The notes below the pieces were generated by a model. That model was not told the origin of the DNA. It saw only the letters and a list, made by a program, of their open reading frames with translations, and ran no database searches. Shown in pieces: positions 17,307 to 26,629 of a stretch of DNA of 64,000 nt (its first letter is position 1; every line of letters begins with the position of its first letter). The DNA is taken from NCBI RefSeq assembly GCF_900454495.1, contig NZ_UGSI01000001.1:4218501-4282500 (forward strand), given 5' to 3'. Source of the DNA: Paenibacillus macerans (GTDB taxonomy: Bacteria > Bacillota > Bacilli > Paenibacillales > Paenibacillaceae). A program made the translations under genes and the position numbers.

Positions 17307-17341
17307 AAAAGCCCCCGGCTCTAATGAAAAAAGGGGGCCTT
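17307..17341. terminator. hairpin terminator after apbE
   Basis: A CCCCC/GGGGG stem with A-rich left and short T-rich right flanks. The T run is longer on the minus strand, so it may serve minus-strand transcription as well. A weaker GGGGAGGGG/CCCCT stem lies directly after the apbE stop (17214-17245). Confidence 0.5.
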
Positions 17342-17351
17342 ATCGGTTTTA

Positions 17352-17380
17352 TTGCATTTTCTTCAAGCTTGAGTTATAAT
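17352..17380 (+). promoter_or_regulatory. near-consensus sigma-A promoter
   Basis: -35 TTGCAT (17352-17357), 17-bp spacer, perfect -10 TATAAT (17375-17380). No protein gene follows on this strand before the terminator at 17685. Confidence 0.7.
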
Positions 17381-17386
17381 TATTAA

Positions 17387-17685
17387 TCAGATTGTTACTA
17401 CCCGTATCGCAGTTCCTCAAAAGATTATAACTCTCCTTATACCTTTCGGTATGAAATTCCTATTTTAATGACCCAATAAAGTAAGAATTTAGTGTTTTTC
17501 TGATTCACACTGGCGCGGTCATCGGAGCCGCAAGGACAAATGAGAGGTAGGGCATTTGTTGTTTTGGAAACCGTTGTTGGTTGTAGTCGAAGAAGGAACG
17601 CCCGCTTAAGTCTTCAAGTGTACATGGAGACAGGGGTAAACAATAACCATAAACCGGCGTCGGCTGTTGCCGACGCCGGTTTTTT
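17387..17685 (+). ncRNA. candidate ~300-nt non-coding transcript
   Basis: The stretch between a near-consensus promoter and a strong terminator contains no RBS-led open frame. Internal features are ATACCTTTCGGTAT (a small hairpin near 17439) and GCGGTCATCGGAGCCGC (near 17516). Near 17571-17608 a short frame reading LLVVVEEGTPA then stop faintly resembles the 3' end of IS605-type tnpB genes, so a tnpB/guide-RNA remnant is an alternative. I did not match it to tmRNA, 6S, RNase P or SRP RNA. Confidence 0.4.
17654..17685 (+). terminator. strong intrinsic terminator
   Basis: A perfect 11-bp stem CCGGCGTCGGC/GCCGACGCCGG with loop TGTT, followed by T6. On the opposite strand it also ends the glycosyltransferase transcript, with a weaker T run. 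Confidence 0.9.
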
Positions 17686-18565
17686 AATACGGAATACGCG
17701 AGATGCAGCGGGAAAATGCCAGATTCAACAGCTGCTGATCGTAAACCCGATATTTCCGGTTCTGCTCCAGCACCCAGCGGGCAAAACCGAACGCCCGGGC
17801 ATATTGATGCTGGTCGGCGGCATTGATCTGAAAATACATGAGCTCCTGCATAATCCGGTCTTCCTCATGGGACAGCTGCAAGCCCAACTGCGAAAATTGC
17901 CGCTGCCGGACTCTCCGCGCGGAATCGTCCTGGATGGCTTTATGCACATGGGATACTTGTCCGGTATGCATACGGTAATACAGCAGGTTCATCGGGATAT
18001 TCGCCATTTTTATGTGCGGGGCCAACCGGTTCCAAAGCTCGTAGTCTTCGGCATGGGGATAGTTGCTGTCGTATTGGACGCCCAACCGGTGTATCATGCT
18101 GTTGCGCATCACTACCGTCGGATGGCAAATGCAGCAATGGAACAGCAGCCAGGTCCGGATTTCTTCGTGCTCCACCGGGTTCACCTTCGGTCTCATGCCA
18201 ATGGAATAAGTAAACGCGGAGGCGCACAATTCGATGGACGGATGCTCATCCATAAACGTCACCTGAACGCCCAGCCGGTCCGGCGTAGACAGGTCGTCGC
18301 TGTCCATCCGGGCGACATATTCCCCGGTTGCCAGACTTAAACCCTCATTTAGCGAAGCGACCAGACCGTAGTTTTGGGGATGAAAGATTTTGCGGACTCT
18401 GGGGTCCTCGACCAGCGAAATCAGATGAGCGGATCCGTCCGTAGACCCGTCATCGATAATAATAAATTCGAAATCGGTATAGGTTTGATTCAGTATGCTG
18501 CTGATAGCTTCCTGAACATAAGGGGCGTTATTGTATACCGGCATAATGACCGAAACTTTGGGCAT
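17684..18565 (-). CDS. family 2 glycosyltransferase
   Basis: A 293-aa GT-A fold enzyme. The nucleotide-sugar binding start is KVSVIMPVYNNAPYVQEAI, with IIIDDGSTDGS at about residues 36-46 and the metal-binding DxD region ARMDSDD near residue 90. It transfers a sugar from a nucleotide donor to a surface polysaccharide or a protein; the acceptor is unknown. GGAGGG precedes the ATG. No membrane segment is obvious. It stands alone, its 3' end abutting the terminator at 17654. Confidence 0.88.
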   Translation of the reverse strand: MPKVSVIMPVYNNAPYVQEAISSILNQTYTDFEFIIIDDGSTDGSAHLISLVEDPRVRKIFHPQNYGLVASLNEGLSLATGEYVARMDSDDLSTPDRLGVQVTFMDEHPSIELCASAFTYSIGMRPKVNPVEHEEIRTWLLFHCCICHPTVVMRNSMIHRLGVQYDSNYPHAEDYELWNRLAPHIKMANIPMNLLYYRMHTGQVSHVHKAIQDDSARRVRQRQFSQLGLQLSHEEDRIMQELMYFQINAADQHQYARAFGFARWVLEQNRKYRVYDQQLLNLAFSRCISRIPY

Positions 18566-18665
18566 ATGAAATATCCCTCCATCATAAAGTCTCTAAACTA
18601 AAAGTAGTTTATAGACTAACATATGATAGTAGAGTCCCGGTGGACTAGACCAATTGCGGGATTTG

Positions 18666-18710
18666 AAAAAAAAGGCGATCCCCCGAATCTTCGAGGACCG
18701 CTCGCCAAGG
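18666..18710 (-). terminator. terminator of the GH30 gene
   Basis: On the minus strand GGCGA-TCCTCGA pairs with TTCGGGGGA-TCGCC and is followed by T8. It lies 65 bp beyond the GH30 stop. Confidence 0.75.
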
Positions 18711-18774
18711 TTTCTGTCCGGCTTTGTTCTTCGGGCATCGGCGTATTTCACTAGTCTTCCGGCCTAATCATCTG

Positions 18775-20112
18775 TCAAAACCAAATCGTGTTGAAAGATT
18801 CCGGCTCCAGCTCGAAGCCGTACGTTTCCGTGCCGTCCGAGATCCGCACCGTTCTCGTCTCCTTGAACGGGTTGGCGATCACTATAACGCGGCCGCCGTC
18901 CGGCCTTTCGCAGCTGACCGCATTGCCGTACCAATGCCCGCGCTGGCCGATGCGCTTTGATCCCGGCGCGACAAAATGCGAGAAATGCTTCATTACGTAA
19001 TACTCGGGGTTAAAGATCGCTTCCTTCCGCTCCGGATCGGCCGTAATCAGCGAATTTTGTTCCCAGCCCCAGGTGCTGCGGCCCTTCGGCTCCAGCACCA
19101 TGTTCCAGTAAATATAAGCGTTGACCCGGTTCGTGAAATAGTGCTGATACAAATTGAATACGTATTGGGCATACTCCCAAGTGTTCGTGCCGTCGCCGCA
19201 CTCGTTTTCCGTCTGCATGTAGCGAAGTTCCGGATAGCTCAAGGCCGTGCGCTGGATCGCCCATTTGCCGGCCCACTGGTACCCGACGCCTTTGACATAC
19301 TTGTAGGCCTCCGGGTCGCTTAACACCGTATGCGCATACGCGTCGTGGTCGGCGGCTTTTTTCTTCAGCCACTCGTCCCACGGTTCCGGTGCATTGATCG
19401 TGCCGAGCCAGATTTCCGTATCGAGCCCGTGTTTGTCGAAGGCCGGGCCAAGATAATCGCGGATAAATTCGCGAAGCTGCTCGCCGGTCCAAACGCAGGA
19501 CGGAAATTTTTGATCGGCCACGACCTCGTTTTGGACATGGACCTGGTGGATCGTGATGCCTTCTTCCCGGTACGCCTGAACGAACTTCACGAAGTATAGG
19601 GCGTACGCCTCCAGGTTTTCTTTTTCCCAACGCAGCGTTCCATAGTTATAAGCCTTCGGAGACTTCATCCACGCCGGCGGACTCCAAGGCGAAGCGAACA
19701 GCTTTAACTCGGGGTTTAGGGCCAACGCCTCCTTGATGTAAGGAATCAGATACTTGCGGTCCCGTTCGATTGAAAAATGCTCCATCGCATAGTCGCCGTC
19801 GGTTTCGTTATGGCTGTACCATTCCAGAGCATAGTCGCTCGCCCCGATCGGAAGCCGGCAGATGCTGAACTTCTGCTCCCCGTCGGGGTGGAACAAATGA
19901 TACAATACCCGCTTTCGTTCCTCTTCCGGGAGCCCGTTTAACGCCACGTATCCCAGCTCGTTAAAGCACCCGCCAAAGCCTTCCACGTTTTGAAAAACTT
20001 CCTCCGTCAGCGTCAGGTCCGCTGCCCTTTCACCCGCGATCGCGGTTGGCGCGTTTTTTTCCACCCATTGCCGCTCCCTTGAGCTTGATATCCATCGTTT
20101 CGGTTGTCCCAT
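18775..20112 (-). CDS. GH30 glycoside hydrolase
   Basis: A 445-aa family 30 enzyme (glucosylceramidase / beta-1,6-glycanase group) with a (beta/alpha)8 barrel plus a C-terminal beta sandwich. The FGGCFNELGYVALN start is typical. The acid/base Glu is E196 in HVQNEV, and the nucleophile is E302 in MQTENECGDG. No signal peptide is visible, so it probably acts in the cytoplasm on imported oligosaccharides. The start at 20112 has AGGAGG five bases upstream. It follows the ABC importer genes but is separated by an interspersed repeat, so it may be transcribed separately. The substrate (galactan, glucan or glucosylceramide) is not decidable. Confidence 0.88.
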   Translation of the reverse strand: MGQPKRWISSSRERQWVEKNAPTAIAGERAADLTLTEEVFQNVEGFGGCFNELGYVALNGLPEEERKRVLYHLFHPDGEQKFSICRLPIGASDYALEWYSHNETDGDYAMEHFSIERDRKYLIPYIKEALALNPELKLFASPWSPPAWMKSPKAYNYGTLRWEKENLEAYALYFVKFVQAYREEGITIHQVHVQNEVVADQKFPSCVWTGEQLREFIRDYLGPAFDKHGLDTEIWLGTINAPEPWDEWLKKKAADHDAYAHTVLSDPEAYKYVKGVGYQWAGKWAIQRTALSYPELRYMQTENECGDGTNTWEYAQYVFNLYQHYFTNRVNAYIYWNMVLEPKGRSTWGWEQNSLITADPERKEAIFNPEYYVMKHFSHFVAPGSKRIGQRGHWYGNAVSCERPDGGRVIVIANPFKETRTVRISDGTETYGFELEPESFNTIWF

Positions 20113-20156
20113 AGGAACCTCCTTATTCTTTAAATTGAGAAAAATCTCCAGCAAAA

Positions 20157-20452
20157 AACATAAGGGCAAAAAATGTCGTTATTCCGGCGATATCCGTCCA
20201 TTTGAGAGTAATAGAGGAAATTTATGCCGCTATTTTCTCGCATCGCAAGGAAATGCCCGCGTTCTGGAGCATTCATAGGAAAATAAGGACATAAAATTCC
20301 GCTAATGGGGTGAACATGGCCAGGGCTCCGGATAATAGGTACATAAAGCTCCGCTATTTTTAAGGCCGACGCTTGGTTCGCTCTAGGCACTAGGCAGCAG
20401 CCGGGCCAGCCGGCGATCAAGCACCGCTTTCAGGCTGAGCCAAATATAAGCA
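20157..20452. repeat. interspersed ~300-bp repeat, copy B
   Basis: It aligns end to end with 32142-32439 and 39838-40150: CATTTGAGAG-type block, CGCAAGGAAAT, AGGAAAATAAGGACATAAAA, CGCTAATGGGG, TACATAAAG and a CAGCAGCCGGGC tail. It is non-coding and in the same orientation as the other copies. Confidence 0.85.
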
Positions 20453-20462
20453 TATGTTTCGC

Positions 20463-21290
20463 TCAGCCCTTCACGGCTCCCTCCGCGATGCCTTCCATGA
20501 TGAATCGCTGGAAGAAGCCGTAAATGACCACCACCGGGATCGCCGTCAGCACGAGCGAAGCCAGAATCAGCGACCATTCCTTGTTGTACTCCCCGAACAG
20601 CATGTTGGTGGACAGGATCAAGGTGTAATTGTCCACGTCCGTCAGCATCATCAGCGGAAGCAGGAAGTCGTTCCATATCCACAAAAAGTCGAGAATGGCG
20701 ATGGTGACGGTAATGGGCAGAAGCAGCGGCAAAATGATCCGGAAAAACGTCTGGAATTCGTTGCAGCCGTCGATTTGCCCGGACTCCTCCAGCTCCCGCG
20801 GTATCGATTTGACGAAACCGTGGTACAGAAAAATCGCCATGTTGACGCCAAGGCCGATATAGATGAGCGCCAACCCGTAGGTGCTGCCCTGCACTTGCAT
20901 CGTTTTGGCCATCCGAGTGAGCGGAATCATAATGGAATGAAACGGCACCAGCATCGAGGCGACAAACAGCAGAAAAATGAAATTGCTTAATTTGCCCCGG
21001 GTACGGGATAACTTATAGCCGGCCAAAGCCGAGCAGAAGACGATCCCGCCGATCCCAAGCACGGATACGATCACCGAGTTCATGGAGCTGTTTAACAGGT
21101 GGATTTTTTCAAAGGCCTGGGTATAGTTTTCGAAATGCAGCTTGGTCGGAAGCGCTACGAACGAAGCGAACATCTCTCCCTGGGTCTTAAACGAGTTGAC
21201 GACCGCCATATAGATCGGGAAACAGGTGAACAGAGCGCCAACGGACAAAATCAGCCCAATCAGCAGGGAATTGATTTTTTTCATGCTCAT
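20463..21290 (-). CDS. carbohydrate ABC transporter permease (MalG-type)
   Basis: A 275-aa inner-membrane subunit with six predicted helices. The cytoplasmic EAA loop reads ELEESGQIDGCNEFQTF then ILP and docks to the shared MsmX-type ATPase, which is not encoded here. Its start overlaps the stop of the MalF-type gene by 4 bp (ATGA), so the two are translated together. The substrate is probably an oligosaccharide handled by the neighbouring GH42 and GH30 enzymes. Confidence 0.93.
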   Translation of the reverse strand: MSMKKINSLLIGLILSVGALFTCFPIYMAVVNSFKTQGEMFASFVALPTKLHFENYTQAFEKIHLLNSSMNSVIVSVLGIGGIVFCSALAGYKLSRTRGKLSNFIFLLFVASMLVPFHSIMIPLTRMAKTMQVQGSTYGLALIYIGLGVNMAIFLYHGFVKSIPRELEESGQIDGCNEFQTFFRIILPLLLPITVTIAILDFLWIWNDFLLPLMMLTDVDNYTLILSTNMLFGEYNKEWSLILASLVLTAIPVVVIYGFFQRFIMEGIAEGAVKG

Positions 21291-22171
21291 GCTTCCACCT
21301 CTTTTTTCTTCATGACGTTCATCTGAATCAAGGTGACGACCAGCACGATGGCGAACAAAATCAGCGATTTGGCGCTGGCATACCCGTACCGGAAGTTGTT
21401 GGAGAACGCCTCCTCGTAAATGTTCATCGTGATGACCTGCGTGCTGCGCCCCGGGCCGCCCCCGGTTAAGCCGTACACGACGTCAAACACCTTGAAAGCG
21501 CCGTTCAGCGTCAGAAAAAAGCAGATCGTCACCGCGTGCGTAATCATCGGCAGGGTTACGCTTTTTAGCGTTTGGAACGAATTTGCGCCGTCGATAATGG
21601 CCGCTTCCTTCAAGCTTTGCGGCACACCCTGCAGGGCGGCCAGATAGATGATCATCATGTACCCGACCCCGTTCCACAGCGAAACGATCAGGATCGAGTA
21701 GAACGAGTATTTCGGATCGCCCAGCCAGGCATGGTCCAGGAAGGTGAAGGCCGCTTTTTCGGCGAGCTGCGGGATCACCTGCGAAAACACGAAGGTCCAC
21801 ATAAAGGAGCTGATGATTAAGCTGATCATGTTCGGCATGAAGAAGATCGTCCGGAAAAACCCTTTGCTGCGGGTCCGCGTTTCGATCAGCACCGCCAGCA
21901 GCAAGGCGATTACGTTTTGCAAAATAACCATAAACACGACGTACTTGAGCGTAAACAGCAGCGCATTGATGAAATCCGGATCCTCCGTGAGCGCTTCCAC
22001 GATATTTGCGATCCCGACAAAGCTGTAGTCCTGATTCAAGCCGTTCCAGTCGGTAAACGTATAATACATTCCGCCGAACGTCGGGATAAGCAGAAAGATG
22101 GTGTATATAATGAGGGCCGGGGCCGTAAAAGCCAATAGGGAAAAATACTTCTTATAGATCTTGGACGGCAT
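21287..22171 (-). CDS. carbohydrate ABC transporter permease (MalF-type)
   Basis: A 294-aa membrane protein with about six helices. The EAA loop LKEAAIIDGANSFQTLKSV then TLP is clear. I chose the ATG at 22171, with GGAGGGGAG upstream, rather than the frame opening at 22192. It lies 153 bp after the binding-protein gene and overlaps the MalG-type gene. It forms the translocation pore with its partner. Confidence 0.93.
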   Translation of the reverse strand: MPSKIYKKYFSLLAFTAPALIIYTIFLLIPTFGGMYYTFTDWNGLNQDYSFVGIANIVEALTEDPDFINALLFTLKYVVFMVILQNVIALLLAVLIETRTRSKGFFRTIFFMPNMISLIISSFMWTFVFSQVIPQLAEKAAFTFLDHAWLGDPKYSFYSILIVSLWNGVGYMMIIYLAALQGVPQSLKEAAIIDGANSFQTLKSVTLPMITHAVTICFFLTLNGAFKVFDVVYGLTGGGPGRSTQVITMNIYEEAFSNNFRYGYASAKSLILFAIVLVVTLIQMNVMKKKEVEA

Positions 22172-22324
22172 GTTCTTCTCCCCTCCTGTCATTGTCTATG
22201 GATGCGGCGGCTCGCCGAAGGTTGAACTGATGCTTGTAACGAAAAAAGGCAGCCGGGTGAAATGTTCTTACGATTATATAGAAGGAAGGAACAACATGTC
22301 CCTTCCTATCGTTCAGCCGCCGCG

Positions 22325-23629
22325 TTACTTATTGACTTTGTTATAGGACTTCCAAGCTTTGTCCAGAGCGGTGATGACGTCGTCCGGCGAGATTTGTCCG
22401 GCGATATAGGATTGCAGGGCTTTGCCGGATTCGTCTTTAACCGCCTGCGGAATCCGCGGGTCTTGATACGATTTGCCCGCTTTCACATAAACCATGGCGT
22501 CGTCCACCCATGGATAGCTGCTGTAGTCGTGCACGGTGGCGACCGGGTTAAACTTCAACGCCTGGTAGAACGCGCTGGAATCCTTGTCGTCCAGGATGTA
22601 GTTGATGAAATCGAGGGCCACTTCTTTGTTTTTGCTCGTTTTGGACACGGCCAGGGAGGTGGACGTGCTCAAGTTGATCATCGTAGCGTCCGGATTGTCG
22701 TTGATCGGCAAAGCCGCCACGCCAAAATCGATATCGGGATTGGATTTCAAAATCGTCTCGGCATACCACGGACCTTGCACCCACATCGCCGCTTTTCCGG
22801 TGGCGAACATCGCCGCTCCGTCGTCGCCGCCGACTTCAAGACCGTTTTTGGTGCCGTTGGCGTAGACCAAATCGATGATGTTGAACATTCCTTTCAGTTC
22901 CGAGAAGGAGCCTTCGTCTTTGTTCATCCGGTCGATGAAATCCGGGGTTTCCGTATTGACCGTCGCTCCTACGGTCAGCGGCAGGAACAGCTGGGGAATC
23001 CACGACTCTTTGTCGGACAGAACAAACGGCGTGATGTTGCTTTGTTTGAGCTTTTCGACGACCGCCTTCATTTCCGTTAACGTGGTTGGGGGAGTGAGGC
23101 CTTGTTCTTTAAAAATCGTCTTGTTGTACAAATACCCCCAGGATAACGTTTCGAGCGGCACCGCGACGACTTTGCCGTCCTCCGTCGTGACCGAAGGCTT
23201 TACGCTATCCAGCAGCTTGCCCACGAACGGCTGATCGGACAAGTCCTCCAGATAACCGGCTTTATAGAAGGGCGGAATTTCATTAACCGCGTGAATGGCG
23301 AACACGTCGGGAGCGTCGTTCGAAGCCAGTCTCGTTTTCAGGATTTGCGGAGCGGTATCGGCCGGCGGCATCTCCAGTTGAACCGTAACGTCGATGTTTT
23401 TATCCGCCTTTTCCTTGGCCACGAAGGCGTCGATATACTTATCGTAATGTTCCTTCAAACGAGGCTGGGCGATAAACATTTTCAAACTGACGCTTTTGCC
23501 GCTGGCGCTTCCGCCGCCTGCCCCCGGCGTTTCGTTGTTCGCCGCGCCGCTTCCGCCGCCCGATCCGCATCCGGCGAGCAATGCAGCGATTAAAGCGGTT
23601 CCGGCGATCCCCTTCCAAATCTTCATCAT
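22325..23629 (-). CDS. carbohydrate ABC transporter substrate-binding lipoprotein
   Basis: A 434-aa extracellular family 1 solute-binding protein with a signal peptide ending in LLAGC (lipid Cys C21) and a Gly/Ser linker. The mature part has the KNKEVALDFINYILD-type signature near the C-terminus. AGGAGG precedes two adjacent ATGs (23629 and 23626), and either may be used. Upstream lie a cre box (23655-23668) and a direct-repeat element shared with the GH42 promoter. It captures sugar for the two permeases downstream. Confidence 0.93.
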   Translation of the reverse strand: MMKIWKGIAGTALIAALLAGCGSGGGSGAANNETPGAGGGSASGKSVSLKMFIAQPRLKEHYDKYIDAFVAKEKADKNIDVTVQLEMPPADTAPQILKTRLASNDAPDVFAIHAVNEIPPFYKAGYLEDLSDQPFVGKLLDSVKPSVTTEDGKVVAVPLETLSWGYLYNKTIFKEQGLTPPTTLTEMKAVVEKLKQSNITPFVLSDKESWIPQLFLPLTVGATVNTETPDFIDRMNKDEGSFSELKGMFNIIDLVYANGTKNGLEVGGDDGAAMFATGKAAMWVQGPWYAETILKSNPDIDFGVAALPINDNPDATMINLSTSTSLAVSKTSKNKEVALDFINYILDDKDSSAFYQALKFNPVATVHDYSSYPWVDDAMVYVKAGKSYQDPRIPQAVKDESGKALQSYIAGQISPDDVITALDKAWKSYNKVNK

Positions 23630-23654
23630 TTATGACCTCCTGAACGATTAAGTT

Positions 23655-23668
23655 TGTTTACGCTTTCA
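23655..23668. promoter_or_regulatory. cre-like CcpA site
   Basis: TGTTTACGCTTTCA, identical to the bgl promoter site at 5626. A second, poorer TGTAAGCGCTTCA is at 23682. It is placed between the binding-protein start and the direct repeats. Confidence 0.6.
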
Positions 23669-23690
23669 TTTTAATCAAAACATGTAAGCG

Positions 23691-23735
23691 CTTCATTGGA
23701 CGGGATTAGACTCCTTCATTGGATATTTTTAAACC
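23691..23735 (-). promoter_or_regulatory. direct-repeat operator candidate before the binding-protein gene
   Basis: Two copies of CTTCATTGGAYR (plus-strand view) at 23691 and 23714, 23 bp apart, followed by TTTTAAACC. The same layout is found before the GH42 gene at 28701-28745. It is a likely target of the AraC-type regulator encoded next to it, and it overlaps the 3' end of that gene. Confidence 0.5.
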
Positions 23736-24785
23736 TTGTGAAGCTTTTCTCGCTTCTCCCGGCGAAAGCCCGAAATGCTTTTTAAACACCCGGTGAAAAT
23801 AGGACACGTCCTCGTACCCCACCATCTCGGCCACGCTCTTGATCGCGACCTCTTCGTCCGCTCCCAGCCACTCCATCGCCTTCTCCATTCTTAATTGCAG
23901 CAAATAGTCCGTAACCGTAATGCCGTACTCCTGCTTAAACGCTTTGCTCAAATACTCTTTGCTGACAAAAAACAGCTTGGCCAACTGCTCCAAACCGATC
24001 TGCTCGGCATAATGATGCTCAAGATAGGATTTCACCTCGCCCAAATGCAGCTTGTTTTTAAATTTCCGCTGTTTGATCAGTTCCTCCAATGCGGCCATAT
24101 AGCAGCCTTCCATCAAGCCGGCCGCTTCGTGAAAAAAGTCCGGCACCTCCGTATGCTCCACCAAACGTCCGGGCTCGGCGGCCAGCGCGTTGGCCGCGCA
24201 AAGTTCCTTTAAATACAACAGAATTTCATGCACAAAATAGCGGATCGTCTCCGGCTTCAGGGCCGCGGCAAGCTGCGTATCCGACCGCAGTTCGCCGAAC
24301 ACTTTGCGGATTCCCTCGCCGTTCAATTTATTAAAGTAGGGCCCCAGCCGCTTCTTGTAAGCGGCCAGCTTCGCGGACATCTCCAGGTCGATCCCCTGAC
24401 GGCCGCCGCGCTGCCGCAAGGCTTCCCCGCATTTGGCCAACACCGCGTTCAATTCCTGGGGATCGATCGGCTTCAGCAAATAGTCGGCCGCATTGTAGCG
24501 AATCGCCTGTCTGGCGTAATGGAAATCGTCGTACCCGCTCACCACGATCACCTGCTTGCCGGGAAAACGGTCATGGATGTTCCGCATCAGCTCTTCGCCG
24601 TCCGAACCGGGCATGCGCATGTCGGTAATGATGAGCTCCGGACCAAGCTGCTCGATCAGCCGCAGCGCCTCCAGTCCGTCCTCGGCCTCCCCCGCAACCA
24701 CCATGCCCAATTCATTCCACCGGCCCAGGTTTTTGATAATGTCCCGGTTCCACTCCTCGTCGTCGACGATCAACACTTTGAACAT
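23706..24785 (-). CDS. YesN-type response regulator with AraC DNA-binding domain
   Basis: A 359-aa regulator. The receiver domain occupies about 1-125, with acidic residues in VDDEEW, phospho-acceptor D55 in IITDMRMPG, and the conserved Lys in LLKPID. A linker is followed by a C-terminal AraC/XylS double helix-turn-helix (about 255-350) ending in VGYEDVSYFHRVFKKHFGLS. It is three bases downstream of its cognate kinase gene. It probably activates the GH42 and ABC genes through the direct repeats at 23691 and 28701. Confidence 0.92.
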   Translation of the reverse strand: MFKVLIVDDEEWNRDIIKNLGRWNELGMVVAGEAEDGLEALRLIEQLGPELIITDMRMPGSDGEELMRNIHDRFPGKQVIVVSGYDDFHYARQAIRYNAADYLLKPIDPQELNAVLAKCGEALRQRGGRQGIDLEMSAKLAAYKKRLGPYFNKLNGEGIRKVFGELRSDTQLAAALKPETIRYFVHEILLYLKELCAANALAAEPGRLVEHTEVPDFFHEAAGLMEGCYMAALEELIKQRKFKNKLHLGEVKSYLEHHYAEQIGLEQLAKLFFVSKEYLSKAFKQEYGITVTDYLLQLRMEKAMEWLGADEEVAIKSVAEMVGYEDVSYFHRVFKKHFGLSPGEARKASQGLKISNEGV

Positions 24786-24788
24786 GTT

Positions 24789-26561
24789 TCATCCCTCCTT
24801 CTGATCGGGAAAATGCAGCGTTACGCAAGTTCCTTGGCCCGCTTGGCTGTTCATGTCCACTTTGTATTCCGCTCCAAAATACATTTGAATCCGCGAAGCC
24901 ACATTGATGAGCCCGATACTCGTCCCCTGCGTCCACACTTGCTCCAGATCTTGATCCAGCTGCGACCGCAGCCGGTTCAGCTGTTCGGGCGCCATGCCGG
25001 TTCCGTTGTCCCGGATCATGATGAGCACTCCCGCGGCAGGTTCGCGGCGGATCGCCACCTCAAGGCGCCACTCCCCCGCCTTATGATCCAGGCCATGGAC
25101 AAACGCATTTTCGACCAAAGGCTGCAAAGTCAGTTTGGGAATCCGGCAGTCCAGCACGTCATCGGAAACGCCCAGCTCGTAATGAAGCCTTTTGCCAAAC
25201 CGCCGCTGCTGGATATTCATGTAATGATGCAGATGTTCAAGCTCCGCTCTGACGGTTGCCAGCGTATTCGGATCGCGCACGATATAACGGAACATTTCGC
25301 TTAAAGAGCGGATGATTTCGTAGCTTTCCGCCGGTTTTTGCGAGAAGATCATCCCGCCGATCAACTGCAGCGTGTTTTGCAAAAAATGCGGGTTGATTTG
25401 CGATTGCAGCGCCTTGAGCTCGGCCGTTTTCTTTTCCAGGCGGATTCTGTATTCCGTATTAATATGCTCCCTGATCCGCTCCCCCATCGTGGCGAAATTG
25501 GCTTCAAGCAGCCCGATTTCGTCCTTTCGCCTGCTCCGGGGAAACGCCTGCCCCTTGGTCAGATCCAGCTTGCGCATCGCCCTAGCCAGGCCGATGATCG
25601 GTTTGGTCGTTTTCCAGGCAAAATAAAAGGCGAACAGCGCGGAGACGGCCACGGAAATCATCCCGACGATCAACCCGTAATTCATCGTTGCCCGGGCGCT
25701 TTCGTTTATGACGGCGATCGGGACGACTTTCACCAATCGGAGTCCGGCCGGGTCCACCGTATTGTAGAAGACGAACTCTCCGTCCGTTTTGAAATAGCCC
25801 GGCCCGGTTTCCTTGGACTTGGACAGCGCCGCGGCCGCATTCTCGGGCAGGACGCCGCCTTTGCCGTAAAGAACGCGGCCGTTCAAATCCGTGACGAACA
25901 CGGACTGCTCTTTTCCTTCGCCGAGCAAATTCATCGTTTGATCGAAATAAGACCAAAGCACATCCAAGGAGATATACCCGAGCTTCTCCTGGTTTTCAAA
26001 ACGGTTAATGCTGCGGATCAAGCGTAATTTGTCGGGGGCGGACGGGGGCGTCTCGACGATAAAATCTTTGTTCTGCACAAGCAAATCCCGATACGCGCGC
26101 GGCATGCCGCTGACCGTTTCCACGTCGTTTCGCATCGAATTGATCGTAAACAGCGTGCCTGTGTCATGCAGGTACAGGATGACGCCGACGAGATGATTTC
26201 CGCCGCTGTAATACACGCTGTTCAGCGTATTAAAAACGTTCTGCTGCGCCGTAAAATGACTGGCCGGGGTTTCCCCTTCGGGCCGGTTCAAATAATCGGT
26301 CAGCCCCGGGCTGATCTGGATGGAGTAAATCAGATTGTTCAGCCTGGCGAACTGCTCGCCCAGATAAATCCCCGTCCATTTCATGTTGGACAGATTGGTG
26401 CTTATCACTTGCTCCTCCATCGAGGTTCTGCTGTTCTCCGCCGCCAGCGCGGCAACGACCACGACGGGGACGACCGCGATCAACATCATCGTCAAAATCA
26501 ACTTGTTGCGGATACTCGTTTTAAACGGATCGATGACCCGCTGCCGCAGTCTGCCAAACAT
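24789..26561 (-). CDS. YesM-type sensor histidine kinase
   Basis: A 590-aa membrane kinase with a helix near residues 20-42, an extracellular sensor region (about 45-290), a second helix (about 295-315), HAMP (about 315-370), and a HisKA_7TM/YesM-type phospho-His in QSQINPHFLQNTL. The C-terminal HATPase has PLVENAFVHG (N box) and MIRDNGTGM (G1). It has a GGGGGG Shine-Dalgarno before the ATG. It pairs with the adjacent YesN-type regulator, presumably sensing the sugar imported by the following ABC system. Confidence 0.93.
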   Translation of the reverse strand: MFGRLRQRVIDPFKTSIRNKLILTMMLIAVVPVVVVAALAAENSRTSMEEQVISTNLSNMKWTGIYLGEQFARLNNLIYSIQISPGLTDYLNRPEGETPASHFTAQQNVFNTLNSVYYSGGNHLVGVILYLHDTGTLFTINSMRNDVETVSGMPRAYRDLLVQNKDFIVETPPSAPDKLRLIRSINRFENQEKLGYISLDVLWSYFDQTMNLLGEGKEQSVFVTDLNGRVLYGKGGVLPENAAAALSKSKETGPGYFKTDGEFVFYNTVDPAGLRLVKVVPIAVINESARATMNYGLIVGMISVAVSALFAFYFAWKTTKPIIGLARAMRKLDLTKGQAFPRSRRKDEIGLLEANFATMGERIREHINTEYRIRLEKKTAELKALQSQINPHFLQNTLQLIGGMIFSQKPAESYEIIRSLSEMFRYIVRDPNTLATVRAELEHLHHYMNIQQRRFGKRLHYELGVSDDVLDCRIPKLTLQPLVENAFVHGLDHKAGEWRLEVAIRREPAAGVLIMIRDNGTGMAPEQLNRLRSQLDQDLEQVWTQGTSIGLINVASRIQMYFGAEYKVDMNSQAGQGTCVTLHFPDQKEG

Positions 26562-26595
26562 GCGATCCCCCCGCTGCCGGAAAATATAGTAGAAA

Positions 26596-26619
26596 ACGCC
26601 TCGCAGATGCGGGAGGCGT
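26596..26619 (-). terminator. hairpin between GH42 and kinase genes
   Basis: ACGCCTC/GAGGCGT stem around a 10-nt loop, followed by TTTTC on the minus strand. It would end or attenuate the GH42 transcript before the kinase gene. Confidence 0.6.
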
Positions 26620-26629
26620 CTGAAACAAT

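Noticed and set aside
17540..18340. 266-aa plus-strand ORF opposite the glycosyltransferase
   Set aside because: It reads straight through the strong terminator at 17654-17685 and is antisense to a recognisable GT2 gene.
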